Below, piece by piece: positions 54,952-64,000 of a stretch of 64,000 bases of DNA. Position 1 is the first letter of the stretch. Each line of letters starts with the position of its first letter. The notes beneath the pieces are model-generated. The model had not been told where the DNA came from, did not search any database, and saw nothing but the letters and a program-made list of their open reading frames with translations. Both the position numbers and the translations under genes were made by a program. The DNA is from Ceratothoa steindachneri (taxonomy: Eukaryota; Arthropoda; Malacostraca; Isopoda; Cymothoidae): positions 79,718,648-79,782,647 of the forward strand of contig OZ018337.1 in the NCBI GenBank assembly GCA_963969495.1, read 5' to 3'.

Positions 54952-55449
54952 ATTTCAAACTCTTGTATTTTTATTCATCACTCTGTGATGTTTTTTGTTC
55001 AATTTTATATACAGCCTTTCTTTGCATATTGTTAGATTTATTTTGTTTTCTACTTGAAATTAAAGTTTGGAATTTTATTTTATGTTTTGCACTCTCTCCC
55101 ACCTGCTCTCGGGTCTATCCTAGTGGGGTTATCATTTTTACAGTCTCCCCCTCCCCGTCTTTATTTAAAGGTTTGTTTGGTATATTTTGGTTTCAGATGG
55201 TTAGCAATAAAATGAATAGTGACGCAAATAAATGGTGCAAAGCCCAAACGGACGAGCCTGCAGGTAAATTCAAGGACGGGTAATTTGCATGAAAATTCTC
55301 AGTAAAAATATAGACATCTAGAGAATATACAAAAATATAGCTATGAAATTAAAATCAATAGAATGGAAGTACAAGAATTTAAAACCATCAAGGGGTGTAA
55401 AAGGATATAAAAAATATACTATTGAGGACTCGACAAAGGATAAAAACAT
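54952..55449. other. ECI2 3' UTR and downstream flank
   Basis: 3' UTR to about 55.25 kb. A small open segment after a good acceptor (TTTGGTTTCAG at 55186-55196, GCAG|GTAAAT at 55264) could be an unrelated or alternative exon; see findings. Confidence 0.4.
55206..55232 (+). terminator. ECI2 polyadenylation signals (two AATAAA)
   Basis: AATAAA occurs at 55206-55211 and 55227-55232, about 255-280 bp after the stop. An ATTAAA lies at 55059-55064. Either AATAAA would give a short 3' UTR. No transcript evidence is available here. Confidence 0.45.
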
Positions 55450-55452
55450 AGA

Positions 55453-55950
55453 CTATAGATGGATCAACAAGAGATACAAGAACAGATAATATAAAATCAT
55501 GAAACATATTAAATTTTGAGCTAAAAGATTAGATTCTTCTAAAAATTTAAAAATTCTATTCACACTAAAAGAAACACGAGTCTCAGACAAGATGCCCGGC
55601 AGAACTTGCTTGGGGGCCATCTGCCTAGTAATGAAAGGGAAGACCCTCCTCCCAAGATTTCTCAAAAGGGGGCACGGCAAAGATGTGAAGGATGGACAGC
55701 TGCACCCCGCACAGGATGCACAAAGGGGGGGGTTCCCATTCATCAAGTGCCCATGAGTGAGGTGGCAATGGCCTATCCTCAGTCGGCACAAAATAACCTC
55801 CAGTCTACGTGGCCATGGGAGGACTGAAGGTTTTATGGAATGGATCTTGGTGGGAGGAAGCTCATCCCAGATTTTCTGCCAGTACGGCGACCTATGCCCA
55901 GGTAGGCAGGTTAGCAATGAAGTAAGCCTGCAGTGGGGTCCCTTGTGTAG
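55453..55950 (-). pseudogene. I-group retrotransposon 3' fragment, antisense
   Basis: Minus strand frame 55917-55453: DELPPTKIHSIKPSVLPWPR, CRLRIGHCHLTHGHLMNGNP, LCASCAGC, PLLRNLGRRVFPF. Same Cys/His region as 21.6 kb but a different subfamily. The only antisense I-group copy seen in the window. Confidence 0.78.
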
Positions 55951-56400
55951 ACATACCTGTTACTTGGAGGAGACTCCCTTGCAAATGGGCTCCTGCCATT
56001 TCATTGGATCACCCTTCACTCGTGTGTTGACTGCAATCTTCACTTTTATCCACTCCTGTCTTGTTATTTATGATTTATTTAAGTGTCTTTATTACTTTCC
56101 TTACGCATGCCATTTATGTCGTTTTTCTCTCTCCCTGGTCTTCAATGTTTGCGCTACTTCAGTTGGCTTACGTCTTTGCCCGTATTGACCATGCATTGAA
56201 TCCCTGTAACTCTACGTGCCCCACCCCACCCCACTGTCTGGAAGTTGAGCTTCTTTCCTGAGTTGCGAACTTGAGGTGGCAACTGGTGCTGCCGTCTGAG
56301 TATACCAGGCGCAGTATTACTTGGGCCGCTGTGAACTGAATAATCTATCTACCCAACTAGGATGGTGAGCCCACCTGGTAAATTAAAAGTCGTTAATTTA
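55951..56400 (+). other. Probable 5' leader of the next I-group element
   Basis: Moderately GC-rich, no coding. It runs into ORF1-like sequence of the element at 56.4 kb. Confidence 0.35.
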
Positions 56401-58080
56401 TAGGTAAAAAACAGTTTCTGGTCATCGGATTACGGATATCGTTCCAGTTCCATCTGCGCATACATAGGTGCATTCTCGAGGTGAGGTTGATCCAGATCTG
56501 GATTACCACTGTTTCCTAGTCCTTCGCTCAAACTGTAATTTTTGCCTTTCAATAATCGTGGCAGCGAACCACGTCGCATGTGGTCCCGTAATGGTAACCT
56601 TATCGCGGTCTCCTTTCCCGCCAAACATGATAAATTTAAGTCTCTCGTCTCGGCCTCCGTCACTATCTCCTCCCACCCTTCGTTTACTTCGGTAAAGGGT
56701 GTGATGCGCTCTATTGAGCTTAAAGATTATGACCTCAAGAGACTGCAGTCGCAGCTTGGAGAATCAGCGTGAATGATACCCTTACCTCCCCTTCTGTACG
56801 TGGCCTTCGCCCATTAACCATTTAGTCTCTTGGTTCTCACTTTGCCCTGAGAGACATCGACAATCGCCACGTTCAGCCGAGTAAACTTATACTCTCCCGA
56901 CATTCTCATTTTCTTATGAGGATAAAAAACTTTCCCTTTCTGGCGAGAGTAGCCCCTTAGCTTGACCGGCGTGCCCACGCATCCTGTTTAGTTCGTGAAG
57001 AAGAACCCTCGCACGTTATCCTCTAGTGGCTTTACTTCTAATCAGATTTCCACTATCTTCACGACCATCCACGCGATGGTGAACTTTCTTCAAGGGATTA
57101 GTCTCAAACGGGAAGAATTTTTCACACTACTATCTGACCTTACCCCATCTGTGATATGTATACGAGAGAATAAAGTGGGGAACATTCCATTCCCCATGCC
57201 TCACAATTTTAAAGTTTTCAACTCACCTGTACTCCATGGCGGTTTTATCTTCTTGGTGAGGGAAGCACAGTTTCTAATGCCTTTATTGCTACTTGCTGTT
57301 CCAGGCGGTGGCGGCGCGGGGTTTTCTTTCAAAGTTTTAGTCGATATGTTCCTTCTACGTCTTCCATCATGAGGGTCCCCCATGTACCAAATATTTTGAC
57401 TTGTCTCAGCTCCCGCCGCCTTCCTTAACTGGGCGATTTTAATGCAATGAACCTACTTGGGGACGATCGGCTATATAATTCCCAGGGTCGTTTTATTGAA
57501 TCGATAACATTACACCCAGTATGCATTTTGAATACAAGATCACGTTATATGATGTTCAAAAAGACTTAGTTGCGTTGACCTATCCTATTGCTCCCCTGAT
57601 TGCCTTTCCGGCTGAATAGAAAGCGCTAGATGATTTACATGTTAGTGACCACTTCCCAATTATGCTGCCTGGGCATTGCCCTTCCCTCCCGTCCATTTCC
57701 TATCGAGTTGAAACATGACAAAATCGATTGGGCAACATTCACGAATACTAACATTTGACTTTTTAGAGATTAACTCTGCTGTTCGTTATTTCACATATCT
57801 TGTGGTTGTGGAGTCTTCTGTTCTAACATCGGCCTTGGTGGAGTGTGTGCAAGTGATTTAGATGGCTTGTGCGCAATATCTTCGATCCCTGACTGTTCCC
57901 AATCGTATTGACTAGAACCGTGTGAGTGCAAATCATTAGGATCGCGCTGCCTCTTGAAGGAAATACGTTTCCTCGCCCACGAAGGCTTAGAAAACTCACT
58001 AAGATCAGGTCACGTACGCTGTTCGTACTCCCCTTGGTTTGGACGTTAGTGGTTCCATAGTTAGCAATCCTGTACGATAT
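56401..58080 (+). pseudogene. I-group subfamily 2: ORF1 trace and EEP endonuclease
   Basis: ORF1-like frame 56542-56772 (KHDKFKSLVSASVTISSHPS...). Endonuclease frame 56995-57372: IHAMVNFLQGISLKREEFFT, LLSDLTPSVICIRENKVGNI (IQE-like), GGFIFLVRE; then SLTGRFNAMNLLGDDRLYNS-like (about 57425, GDFN/GDLN position) and LHVSDHFPIM (about 57635). Broken up by stops. Split at 58.08 kb by repeats, resuming near 59.34 kb. Confidence 0.65.
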
Positions 58081-58128
58081 CTCCTACCGTGAGCGGAGAA
58101 GATCCCTCGCCCACAGAGTAACTACGTT

Positions 58129-58301
58129 GTAGATAGAGGAAAGTAGGAAAAGGGGCAAAGAAAAAATAATTGCGTAGGCGAGTTGCGAACGGCTTTCCGC
58201 GTCGCTGGACCAGTTAGCCAGCGGCGAATCCACTCGGCCATCCTGAGTCCCCCCAAAAAGACTCATTCAAACGAAACTTTTAAGCCGCTCGCCTGCACTT
58301 T
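58129..58301 (-). repeat. tRNA-derived SINE-like repeat, copy 1
   Basis: Minus strand reads GGACTCAGGATGGCCGAGTGG (perfect box A TGGCCGAGTGG) then CGCTGG...CCAGCG (6-bp anticodon-type stem) and CCGTTCGCAACTC (box B-like), as in Leu/Ser tRNAs, followed by a body ending CTTCCCTCTATCTACAA-like. Direct repeat of 59152-59335. Confidence 0.7.
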
Positions 58302-58821
58302 TCGGAAGTGCCCCTTGAAACATTGACTCCCTTTATCTGACTCTTGTATTCTTGTTGGTTGTGATTCCTTCTTCTTAAGTTGGCTGGGTTAGTAGTTGAT
58401 CTTCGTAATTCTTTCTGGATGCATCTTCCAATTAACTTGCATTTATCTAATGTGATGATTCCTTCCAATTCTGATGACGTGATGACTTCTTGATGCTTCT
58501 TGCGATTTTGATGGGATGAGAGGAGTTGAGACGAGTTAGCCCTTGAAAGTCGTATTTCCTTGAATTCCGTTTTCTTTGAGCGCGGTTTTCTTTTGAATCA
58601 ATTTCTTGAGTTGTCCATAAAGCGTTTTCCGTTTTCTTCGAGAATTTTCTTCGTAAAAATTGTGGACTTTGGGGATCGATCGCGGGTCTTTTGAATCCAG
58701 AGGCTAGCACTCTACCGTTACGCTACAGCGAAGTCCGTCTTGACTTGGTAATTTAATGGGCTATTTATATTCTCGTTTTTTGCAAGGAAGTTTTTCTCTT
58801 ATACATCTTCGCACCCCTACA
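58302..58821 (-). mobile_element. Solo-LTR-like element, copy 2 (3'-truncated)
   Basis: Reverse complement starts TGTAGGGGTGCGAAGATGTA and has TATAAATAG and a tRNA-like stretch GGACTTCGCTGTAGCG ... CGATCGATCC ... AAAGTCC (58673-58733), whose ends pair over six bases. It follows the 10261-10801 copy but loses the last 70 bp or so where SINE-like flank begins. Confidence 0.75.
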
Positions 58822-58883
58822 CATGTGTAGGGGTGCGAAGATGTATAAGAGAAAAACTTCCTTCCAAAAGCGAGAATATAACA
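58764..58883. repeat. 120-bp palindrome centred at 58823/58824
   Basis: The two LTR-like copies meet head to head around CATG (58822-58825). TATACATCTTCGCACCCCTA and its complement are perfect for at least 30 bp per side, imperfect to about 60 bp per side. Confidence 0.92.
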
Positions 58884-59115
58884 TCGTCGTTAAAAAGGAA
58901 GATACATCAAGAAAAGGAAGATCAAGAATTAACCCAGCCAACTTAAAGAAGAAAGAATCTCAGCCTACAAGAATACAAGAGTCAGATAAATGGAAGATAA
59001 AGTTTCAAGGGGCAACTTCAGTCAAGACGTAATAAATAGATTCGTATATAGAAATCTCAAGATGAAGAATGATATCCATAAATAAGAAAAGTTATAATAC
59101 CCCACCCCCACCCCA
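58826..59115 (+). mobile_element. Solo-LTR-like element, copy 3 (internally deleted)
   Basis: Starts TGTAGGGGTGCGAAG and ends CCCCACCCCA. The middle, including the tRNA-like module, is missing. AACCCAGCCAACTTAAAGAAG and the 3' part match 10630-10801. Confidence 0.75.
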
Positions 59116-59151
59116 TAGGCTAACGCTCCCCCTCTCGGGTCTGGGCACCAT

Positions 59152-59335
59152 TGTAGATAGAGGGAAGTAGGAAAAGGGGCAAAGAAAAAATAATAGCGTA
59201 GACGAGTTGCGAACAGCTTCCCGTGTCGCTGGACCACTGTTAGCCAGCGGTGAATCCACTCGGCCATCCTGAGTCCCAAAAAAGACTCATTCAAACGAAG
59301 TTTTTAAGCCACTCGCCTGCACTTCTCGTACGCTA
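59152..59335 (-). repeat. tRNA-derived SINE-like repeat, copy 2
   Basis: Same orientation and extent as copy 1, with substitutions (CGTGTCGCTGGACCACTGTTAG). Followed directly by I-group RT sequence. Confidence 0.7.
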
Positions 59336-60100
59336 AAACGTTCTGCCCTATCTCCCCAAGTCCGGATGATGTCCCTTATGACTTACTCCGATATATGGCG
59401 TCCTTTTTGCTAGATGTTTTGAACTGAAGTCGGGTGACTGGAAGACGGCTATCCCCAGCCCACTAGCGGTCCATTGTCCTCTCAAGTTGTGTCAGAAAAG
59501 ATGATTAATACCCGGTTGTTGTAGTATTTGTATCCCAGAGCCTCAACACCTTTCTAGGCGTGTTTGCTGGAAACAAAGTGCCACTTACCTTTTGGCTATG
59601 CTGGGGGCAATGTACGGGAAGCCTTTGCTTGCAGACATGTACTGGCCGTATTCTTTGTATTGAGAAGGCTTATGTCTACAAGGTGTTATGACATTCTACG
59701 TCAGCTATATGATTTGGGCTTGCGAGGATTCTTACTATACTTTATCCAAAGTTTCTTTTGGAATCTGGCCTTGTTTCCGTTACCAGTGGTTCTGAAATTT
59801 TCGCCCTTCCTTAAATGTTTTCTTTGTGAAGCCCTCGGCGCACAATTTTTAGAAAAACCATCGTTCTGATGGTTAGGGAGTTCAGCTGTCACTCTGCTGT
59901 AGTATTGATGTGTTGTTTGGCCACAAGCCTTGTTAGCGTTCGATGGCTCCGGTCAGGTAATTTCGGTTTTTGCTCATTAATCGTTGTTCTTCGCAGATGG
60001 TGCAATGCCATGTATTGTTGTATTGTGTATATTGTCATAACTTTAGACAGTGTTGCTCCTGGCATTAAACACCAGCTGTTTCAGTTACAGATGCTCCCGT
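59336..60100 (+). pseudogene. I-group subfamily 2: RT continuation
   Basis: SPDDVPYDLLRYMASFLLDV (about 59360), ending in a fingers/palm trace: CSS-like, IEKAYVYKVL, DILRQLYDLGLRGFLLYFIQ (about 59690), then low-quality frames to about 60050. It corresponds to GPDDVPYAMLRHLG of copy B. Confidence 0.65.
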
Positions 60101-60186
60101 TAATTGAACTTCACCGAATTCTTCTCTTTGGAAGTTTGATATTTCACATATTACGTCCGCCAATCCTGGCCGTCAATGACAACGCC

Positions 60187-60622
60187 GGGTACACTGAAAT
60201 ACAAAATACAAGGATTAAAAAGTTACCTAAGAAACAAATGAACATTGATGCATTTATATGTAGGCAGTGTTGACAACATACAAAAATGAACGTAATAAAA
60301 CATGGTGTTCACATTATTTTGTCCAAACCCCTGTACGTGCGAACGTTCACGCGCCGGTGTGAATAGTTTAGTAGGAAACGAAAATGACACAAAGAGCCTC
60401 AGACGGGTACACTGAAATACAAAATACAAGGATTAAAAAGTTACCTAAGAAACAAATGAACATTGATGCATTTACATGTAGGCAGTGTTGACAACATACA
60501 AAAATGAACGTAATAAAACATGGTGTTCACATTATTTTGTCCAAACCCCTGTACGTGCGAACGTTCACGCGCCGGTGTGAATAGTTTAGTAGGAAACGAA
60601 AATGACACAAAGAGCCTCAGAC
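60187..60622. repeat. 218-bp unit duplicated in tandem
   Basis: 60187-60404 and 60405-60622 agree at all but one or two positions (TTTATATGTAGG vs TTTACATGTAGG). The unit starts GGGTACACTGAAATAC and ends AAGAGCCTCAGAC. Non-coding. Confidence 0.95.
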
Positions 60623-60657
60623 GGATGAGTACGTTGATGTTTATTTATACCATCATT

Positions 60658-62200
60658 CGGGGGTGGATCTAAAATAAAAATTACGGGGGGAGGGGGCTAA
60701 CCTAAATTCATCCCTCTTTTGACTTATACGCGTTTGTGCGCGCGAAGATTTTTCGAGAGTATTCTGGAATTATTTGCGGATTCTAGACGTTCGCGCGCCT
60801 AGAATATCGTGGAAAGTTCTCTAATGCTGTCAGTGGTAAAAAAAAAAAAAGGAATTCAGCCAGCATAAGGAAAGTCTGAGTTTAATACGCTTCGTGTGCC
60901 GTAGGTTAATTAAGAAGTGCATATAGCTGTGTATTGCTAAGTGAATTTACATCAAGACGATAACGTGTTAAAAAGTTAAAGTTTCTGGTTAAAGTTGTTT
61001 GTAATAACATGTCAGAAGCTCACTGCGCTCATGTGTTTGTTTTAACGTGTTTTATATCTATAGGCCATATTTTTTTAATTAATTTTGTTGCGCAGGTACA
61101 GTGAGTGAAATGCAGGAGTCAGGTGAACCTCAAAAAATCACTGCTATTTTTAATCCACGGGCCAAACGTGTTCAACAGGATAATGCCACCACAGAGGCAG
61201 ATGTTGCGAAGAAGATTAAGACTGCTGATGTCCCTCACCCATCATTGGAAACCGGTACAGTTGCAGTGGCAGCTCCTCAAGCACCTTGACTTGACATTGC
61301 TAATGAAGTCGTGGCGTATCTCAAAGAGACCCGGGAAGCTCTTCTGATCAGATTCCATGACGTCTTCAAGAAGGCAGAGGAACTTCTTCAGAAGATCGGC
61401 TCATCACATGATACCATTCCAATGCCTCGAATTTGCAAACATCAAACGCAACGAGCAAATATACCATTCTAGACAGCTGAAGAATATTATCGCCGATCTG
61501 TCTACGTTCCTTTCCTTGACTAGGTGTTGACTGAGCTGCTGAACCGATTGGGTGGTGATACTTTTCTGGTCGCATTCAACATCAAACATCTGCTCAGCGA
61601 TACTAACAGAGATCCTGCTGCTTTAATGAGTGCGGCAAAAGTATACGAGGCTGACATCGAGGACTTGAGCCTTGTCAAGGCAGAAATGGGGTGCTGGTTA
61701 TCGCCAACAGTCAAGCTTGGCTCCATTAGAGATGCCATTACTCTCGCCCATGATCGAATGTATCCTAACCTGGCTAAGCTCATCGAAGTTCTAATCACGC
61801 TCCCAATCTCGAACGCGGAAGCTGAACGCTCATTTTCAACCCTGAAGCGTCTGAAAACATATTTAAGGAATATCATAGGTCAAGAATGGCATGGCACTAT
61901 TAGCTGTTTACAACGAAAGTGAAGTTAAAATAGACATTGTAATCAACCTATTCACCCAAAGAAACAGGAGGTTGATGCTCGTGTGAAATAATAAATAGCG
62001 AATATCATATTTGCTATTGTTATATTTATAATGTTATTTTTTATATTGCTAATGTTATACAGTTATATTTATATTTCTTTATTTTACAATACAAAGCAAT
62101 CTGAAAAATCATTTATTTAGTTGAGTGTTATACTTCAGATTTCTCAGAGGAGGAAATTTTGATTAGCTGCCCTTAAACTTTGATCCTGGATCCGCCCCTG
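60658..62200 (+). mobile_element. hAT transposon remnant
   Basis: Ends CGGGGGTGGATCT (60658-60670) and (inverted) CAGGGGCGGATCC (62188-62200). Between them are hAT transposase pieces: an N-terminal frame 61101-61289 (SGEPQKITAIFNPRAKRVQQ) and a C-terminal one 61524-61922. Confidence 0.75.
61524..61922 (+). pseudogene. hAT transposase C-terminal (dimerisation) domain
   Basis: LITLPISNAEAERSFSTLKR then LKTYLRNIIGQEWHG (about 61785-61890) is the hAT C-terminal signature (A.SERSFS..K..KT.LR...); upstream RDPAALMSAAKVYEADIEDL. A stop and shift before 61524 separates it from the rest. RNase H-fold catalytic parts are largely missing. Confidence 0.8.
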
Positions 62201-62374
62201 GGTACATTTGATTGCAACGGTTTAAAAAAAACTTTGTATATATATTCTATATATATTCTTTCTGAAGAGCAGAATACAAGTATGGCGTAAAAATGAAGAA
62301 ATATAAACATAAATAGGCCTGTAAGGGTTAATAACAGCATCTCACACACATTAATATCACAGCATTGGCAACAG

Positions 62375-62865
62375 TATTTCACGCAAACATCAACTTGCTC
62401 TTCTTTTGCGTACATACATTGATTAGGCTGTCTATTCTTGCATCAATTTCTTTGTGAACACCGATCAGCACTAGGTCGTTGAGGTGTTCTTGACCCATGG
62501 TATTCCTTAAGTACGTTTTCAATCGCTTCAGGTCTAAAAATGAACGCTTGACCTCCGCATTCGAGGCTAGGAGAGTGATCAGAACTTGCAGGAGCAAGAC
62601 TAGGTTTGGATACATTCGGATCTGGGTATGGGTAAAAGCATCTCCAACTAAGTCAAACTTGATTGGTGACGAAAATCAGCGTTTTGCTTCCTACATACGA
62701 GGCTCGAGGCATCGATGTCAGCCTTGCAGACTTTTGCCGCTTCAGTAAAGTAGTAACATGTCTCTTGGCGCTCCGAGTAGATGTTTGATGTTGAAGCCAA
62801 CCAGAATTATGCAGTCCCCGAAACGGTTATGCAGCTTAGTCAACACCTGATCAATGGACAAGACG
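62375..62865 (-). pseudogene. Second hAT transposase C-terminus, antisense
   Basis: Minus strand frame 62615-62379: MYPNLVLLLQVLITLLASNA then EVKRSFLDLKRLKTYLRNTM and GQEHLNDLVLIGVHKEIDAR. Upstream, TKLHNRFGDCIILVGFNIKH (about 62850). Same subfamily as 61524-61922, converging with it. Confidence 0.78.
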
Positions 62866-63695
62866 TGAAAGATGGGCGGTAAAATTCCTCAGCTCTCTGA
62901 AAGGGCACGTTTATAGGGTGGGGGAACCGAAGTTACCAGTTTAAGGTGATTGGGATACCCATTATTGGTGATTGAAGGCCCAGTTACTGGGTACAAGCTT
63001 CTTCAATGGAATGGAGCGCGTTCTGGGCTAATTGGTTACTGGGCCCAAACCTTGAGCTCACTCCAATTGGGGAAGATTATCCTCTCTTTTGATTTTGGGA
63101 GTGTAGGCTGAGTAAGAGAACCGATTGATTATCCGTACGAAAAGGAAATCCCGGAAGGTGGATTAAAGGACTCGTTATTGGACGGAGACTCGGTAGGCTT
63201 AGACGCAATTAATTCGTTTATGCGTATGCCGGGTATTTGAGGCAGGCCTACTAGTGTTTGCCTCTACTTTGGCCTACGTGGCTCGAAAATTCTTACTGTT
63301 TTTAGTGGTCTTCCTGTTCTTTCTGCTCTTACTCTCCTTGCGGGTCTACTTCAGATGGTATTTAATGTGTCAGAAAGTGTAGGCGTGGCCCACTGTTAAT
63401 CAATCATGCGGTTTGGGCGGAACTTACTCGAATAAAATTTTATTCGTGTGTACAAGGGGATAGGGAGAAAGTGGGAAGTGAATTTTGATTCAGGCCTCAG
63501 CTAGATAAGTTAATCTTGGGGACAGAGATAATTTTAGGAAATAAGATTTCGTGTTTCACAGCTCTGTGGGAGTTATGTGTACTAGTTATTATATTGTTGA
63601 CCTAGATAGCATATAAATATAATATCATGTACACATAAATTTGTTTGATATAAATAAGGGTTGAATTTTAAGATTCGCCCAACGTGACAGAATGC
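62866..63695. other. Unassigned sequence
   Basis: No coding frame over 60 codons and no repeat within the window. Confidence 0.45.
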
Positions 63696-63699
63696 AGTA

Positions 63700-63775
63700 A
63701 AACACATAAGAACATAAGAAAAGAAGGAGACTGCAAAAGACCATTCCTGGCCTACATGGCCAAGGATTTGAGTAC
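63700..63775 (-). mobile_element. CR1-Y 3' terminus, antisense
   Basis: Reverse complement CAGGAATGGTCTTTTGCAG then TCTCCTTCTTTTCTTATGTT equals the 3' UTR end of CR1-Y at about 48940-48985. A very short 5'-truncated insertion ending in the same CTTATGT tail. Confidence 0.85.
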
Positions 63776-64000
63776 GAGAACGTATGAAAATATATTGTAT
63801 TTAAGAATTAACAATGAAAACAGAGATAATTGATTGGGTATAATATAGGTGCAAATTAATATATAACAAGTTATTACTTAATGGATATGGAAAAGAATTA
63901 AAAAGGCAATTCGCAAGATATTAATTGGTAATTAAATGCATAATAACAGGATAATAAATTGATTTTAAAAAGAGTATTGACAGGATAAAGAATGTTAACA
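63776..64000. other. AT-rich window end
   Basis: No feature recognised. Confidence 0.4.

Larger units (their letters stand above)
14702..55232 (+). other. ECI2: ECI2/PECI gene locus: enoyl-CoA delta isomerase 2 (ACBP + crotonase), nine exons
   Basis: Nine exons splice in phase (71+125+194+126+179+118+120+174+96 nt from the ATG at 14733) into 400 residues; human ECI2 is about 394. Residues 1-44 form a presequence rich in Arg, Ser and Leu without acidic residues. Residues 45-130 are an ACBP domain with an acyl-CoA-binding Y/K region (Y74, K78, KWDAW at 100-104, Y119). Residues about 140-400 are a crotonase fold: SGND at 204-207 and NGPAVG at 249-254 form the oxyanion-hole region, and E286 in SPEGCSS matches the catalytic Glu of the family. 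Known role: it shifts 3-enoyl-CoA to trans-2-enoyl-CoA in beta-oxidation of unsaturated fatty acids. The protein ends in RKKK, so the peroxisomal PTS1 (SKL) of vertebrate ECI2 is missing and mitochondrial targeting is inferred. Introns: 4788, 4725, 7070, 11450, 9894, 376, 480 and 233 bp. The first five are crowded with transposons. Confidence 0.9.

Noticed and set aside
55606..56261. Three + strand ORFs of 66-143 codons
   Set aside because: The first part is the antisense of an I-group Cys/His region, the rest is low-complexity leader sequence. No family features.
58660..58740. A functional tRNA gene
   Set aside because: Box A/B-like words and partial acceptor pairing are present, but the anticodon arm and T arm are poor and the stretch lies within a repeated LTR-like element. 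Called a tRNA-derived module instead.
61101..61289. Separate small host gene (62 codons)
   Set aside because: It lies between hAT-type terminal repeats and resembles the N-terminus of hAT transposases of that style, so it is best read as part of the transposon.

Overview
This is a eukaryotic, gene-poor and repeat-rich window. It contains one host gene, split over about 40 kb on the + strand, set in a dense layer of decayed and nested transposable elements. There are no bacterial operons, rRNA genes or CRISPR arrays. The mix of elements (CR1/L2-like and RNase H-encoding I-group non-LTR elements, Ty3/gypsy elements, hAT and Tc1/mariner DNA elements with MITEs, long A/T microsatellites) fits an invertebrate, most likely an arthropod and perhaps a decapod crustacean. 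That placement is inference from element style, not proof.

Host gene: nine exons between 14.70 and 54.95 kb join in consistent phase into a 400-residue protein. It has an Arg-rich, acid-free N-terminal presequence, an acyl-CoA-binding (ACBP) domain and a crotonase-fold enoyl-CoA delta-isomerase domain. This is ECI2/PECI, the delta3,delta2-enoyl-CoA isomerase needed to beta-oxidise unsaturated fatty acids. All exons are open with canonical GT/AG borders. Introns 1-5 are 4.7-11.5 kb and full of transposons, while introns 6-8 are under 0.5 kb and almost free of them. The C-terminus ends in KKK rather than a peroxisomal SKL-type signal, so a mitochondrial location is favoured.

Layout: 0-14.7 kb (upstream of the gene) is a patchwork of non-LTR fragments: a CR1/L2 reverse transcriptase with a 93-bp in-frame tandem expansion, a PHD-finger + endonuclease segment, antisense CR1 pieces and a CR1 ORF1 esterase region. 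It also holds a Ty3/gypsy gag-pol fossil split by a 541-bp solo-LTR-like element that carries a tRNA-like module. Introns 1-5 (14.8-53.4 kb) contain repeated I-group copies, all in the sense orientation of ECI2, an antisense Ty3/gypsy element with a rearranged domain order (RT-RNase H-protease-integrase), and hAT MITEs with 8-bp target duplications. They also contain a 99-bp-arm hairpin flanked by (AT)n, a CR1 element (X) split by a younger CR1 (Y) with an uninterrupted reverse transcriptase, a Tc1-like transposon with about 190-bp terminal repeats, and a mariner remnant. 55.4-64 kb (downstream) contains I-group fragments split by tRNA-derived SINE-like repeats around a head-to-head palindrome of the solo-LTR-like element, a 218-bp tandem duplication, and two converging hAT transposase remnants.

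How it works together: only ECI2 looks like a functional cellular gene. CR1-Y is the only mobile element here with a long uninterrupted catalytic reading frame. Everything else is best read as the insertion history of the locus, and several nested insertions can be ordered from target-site duplications.
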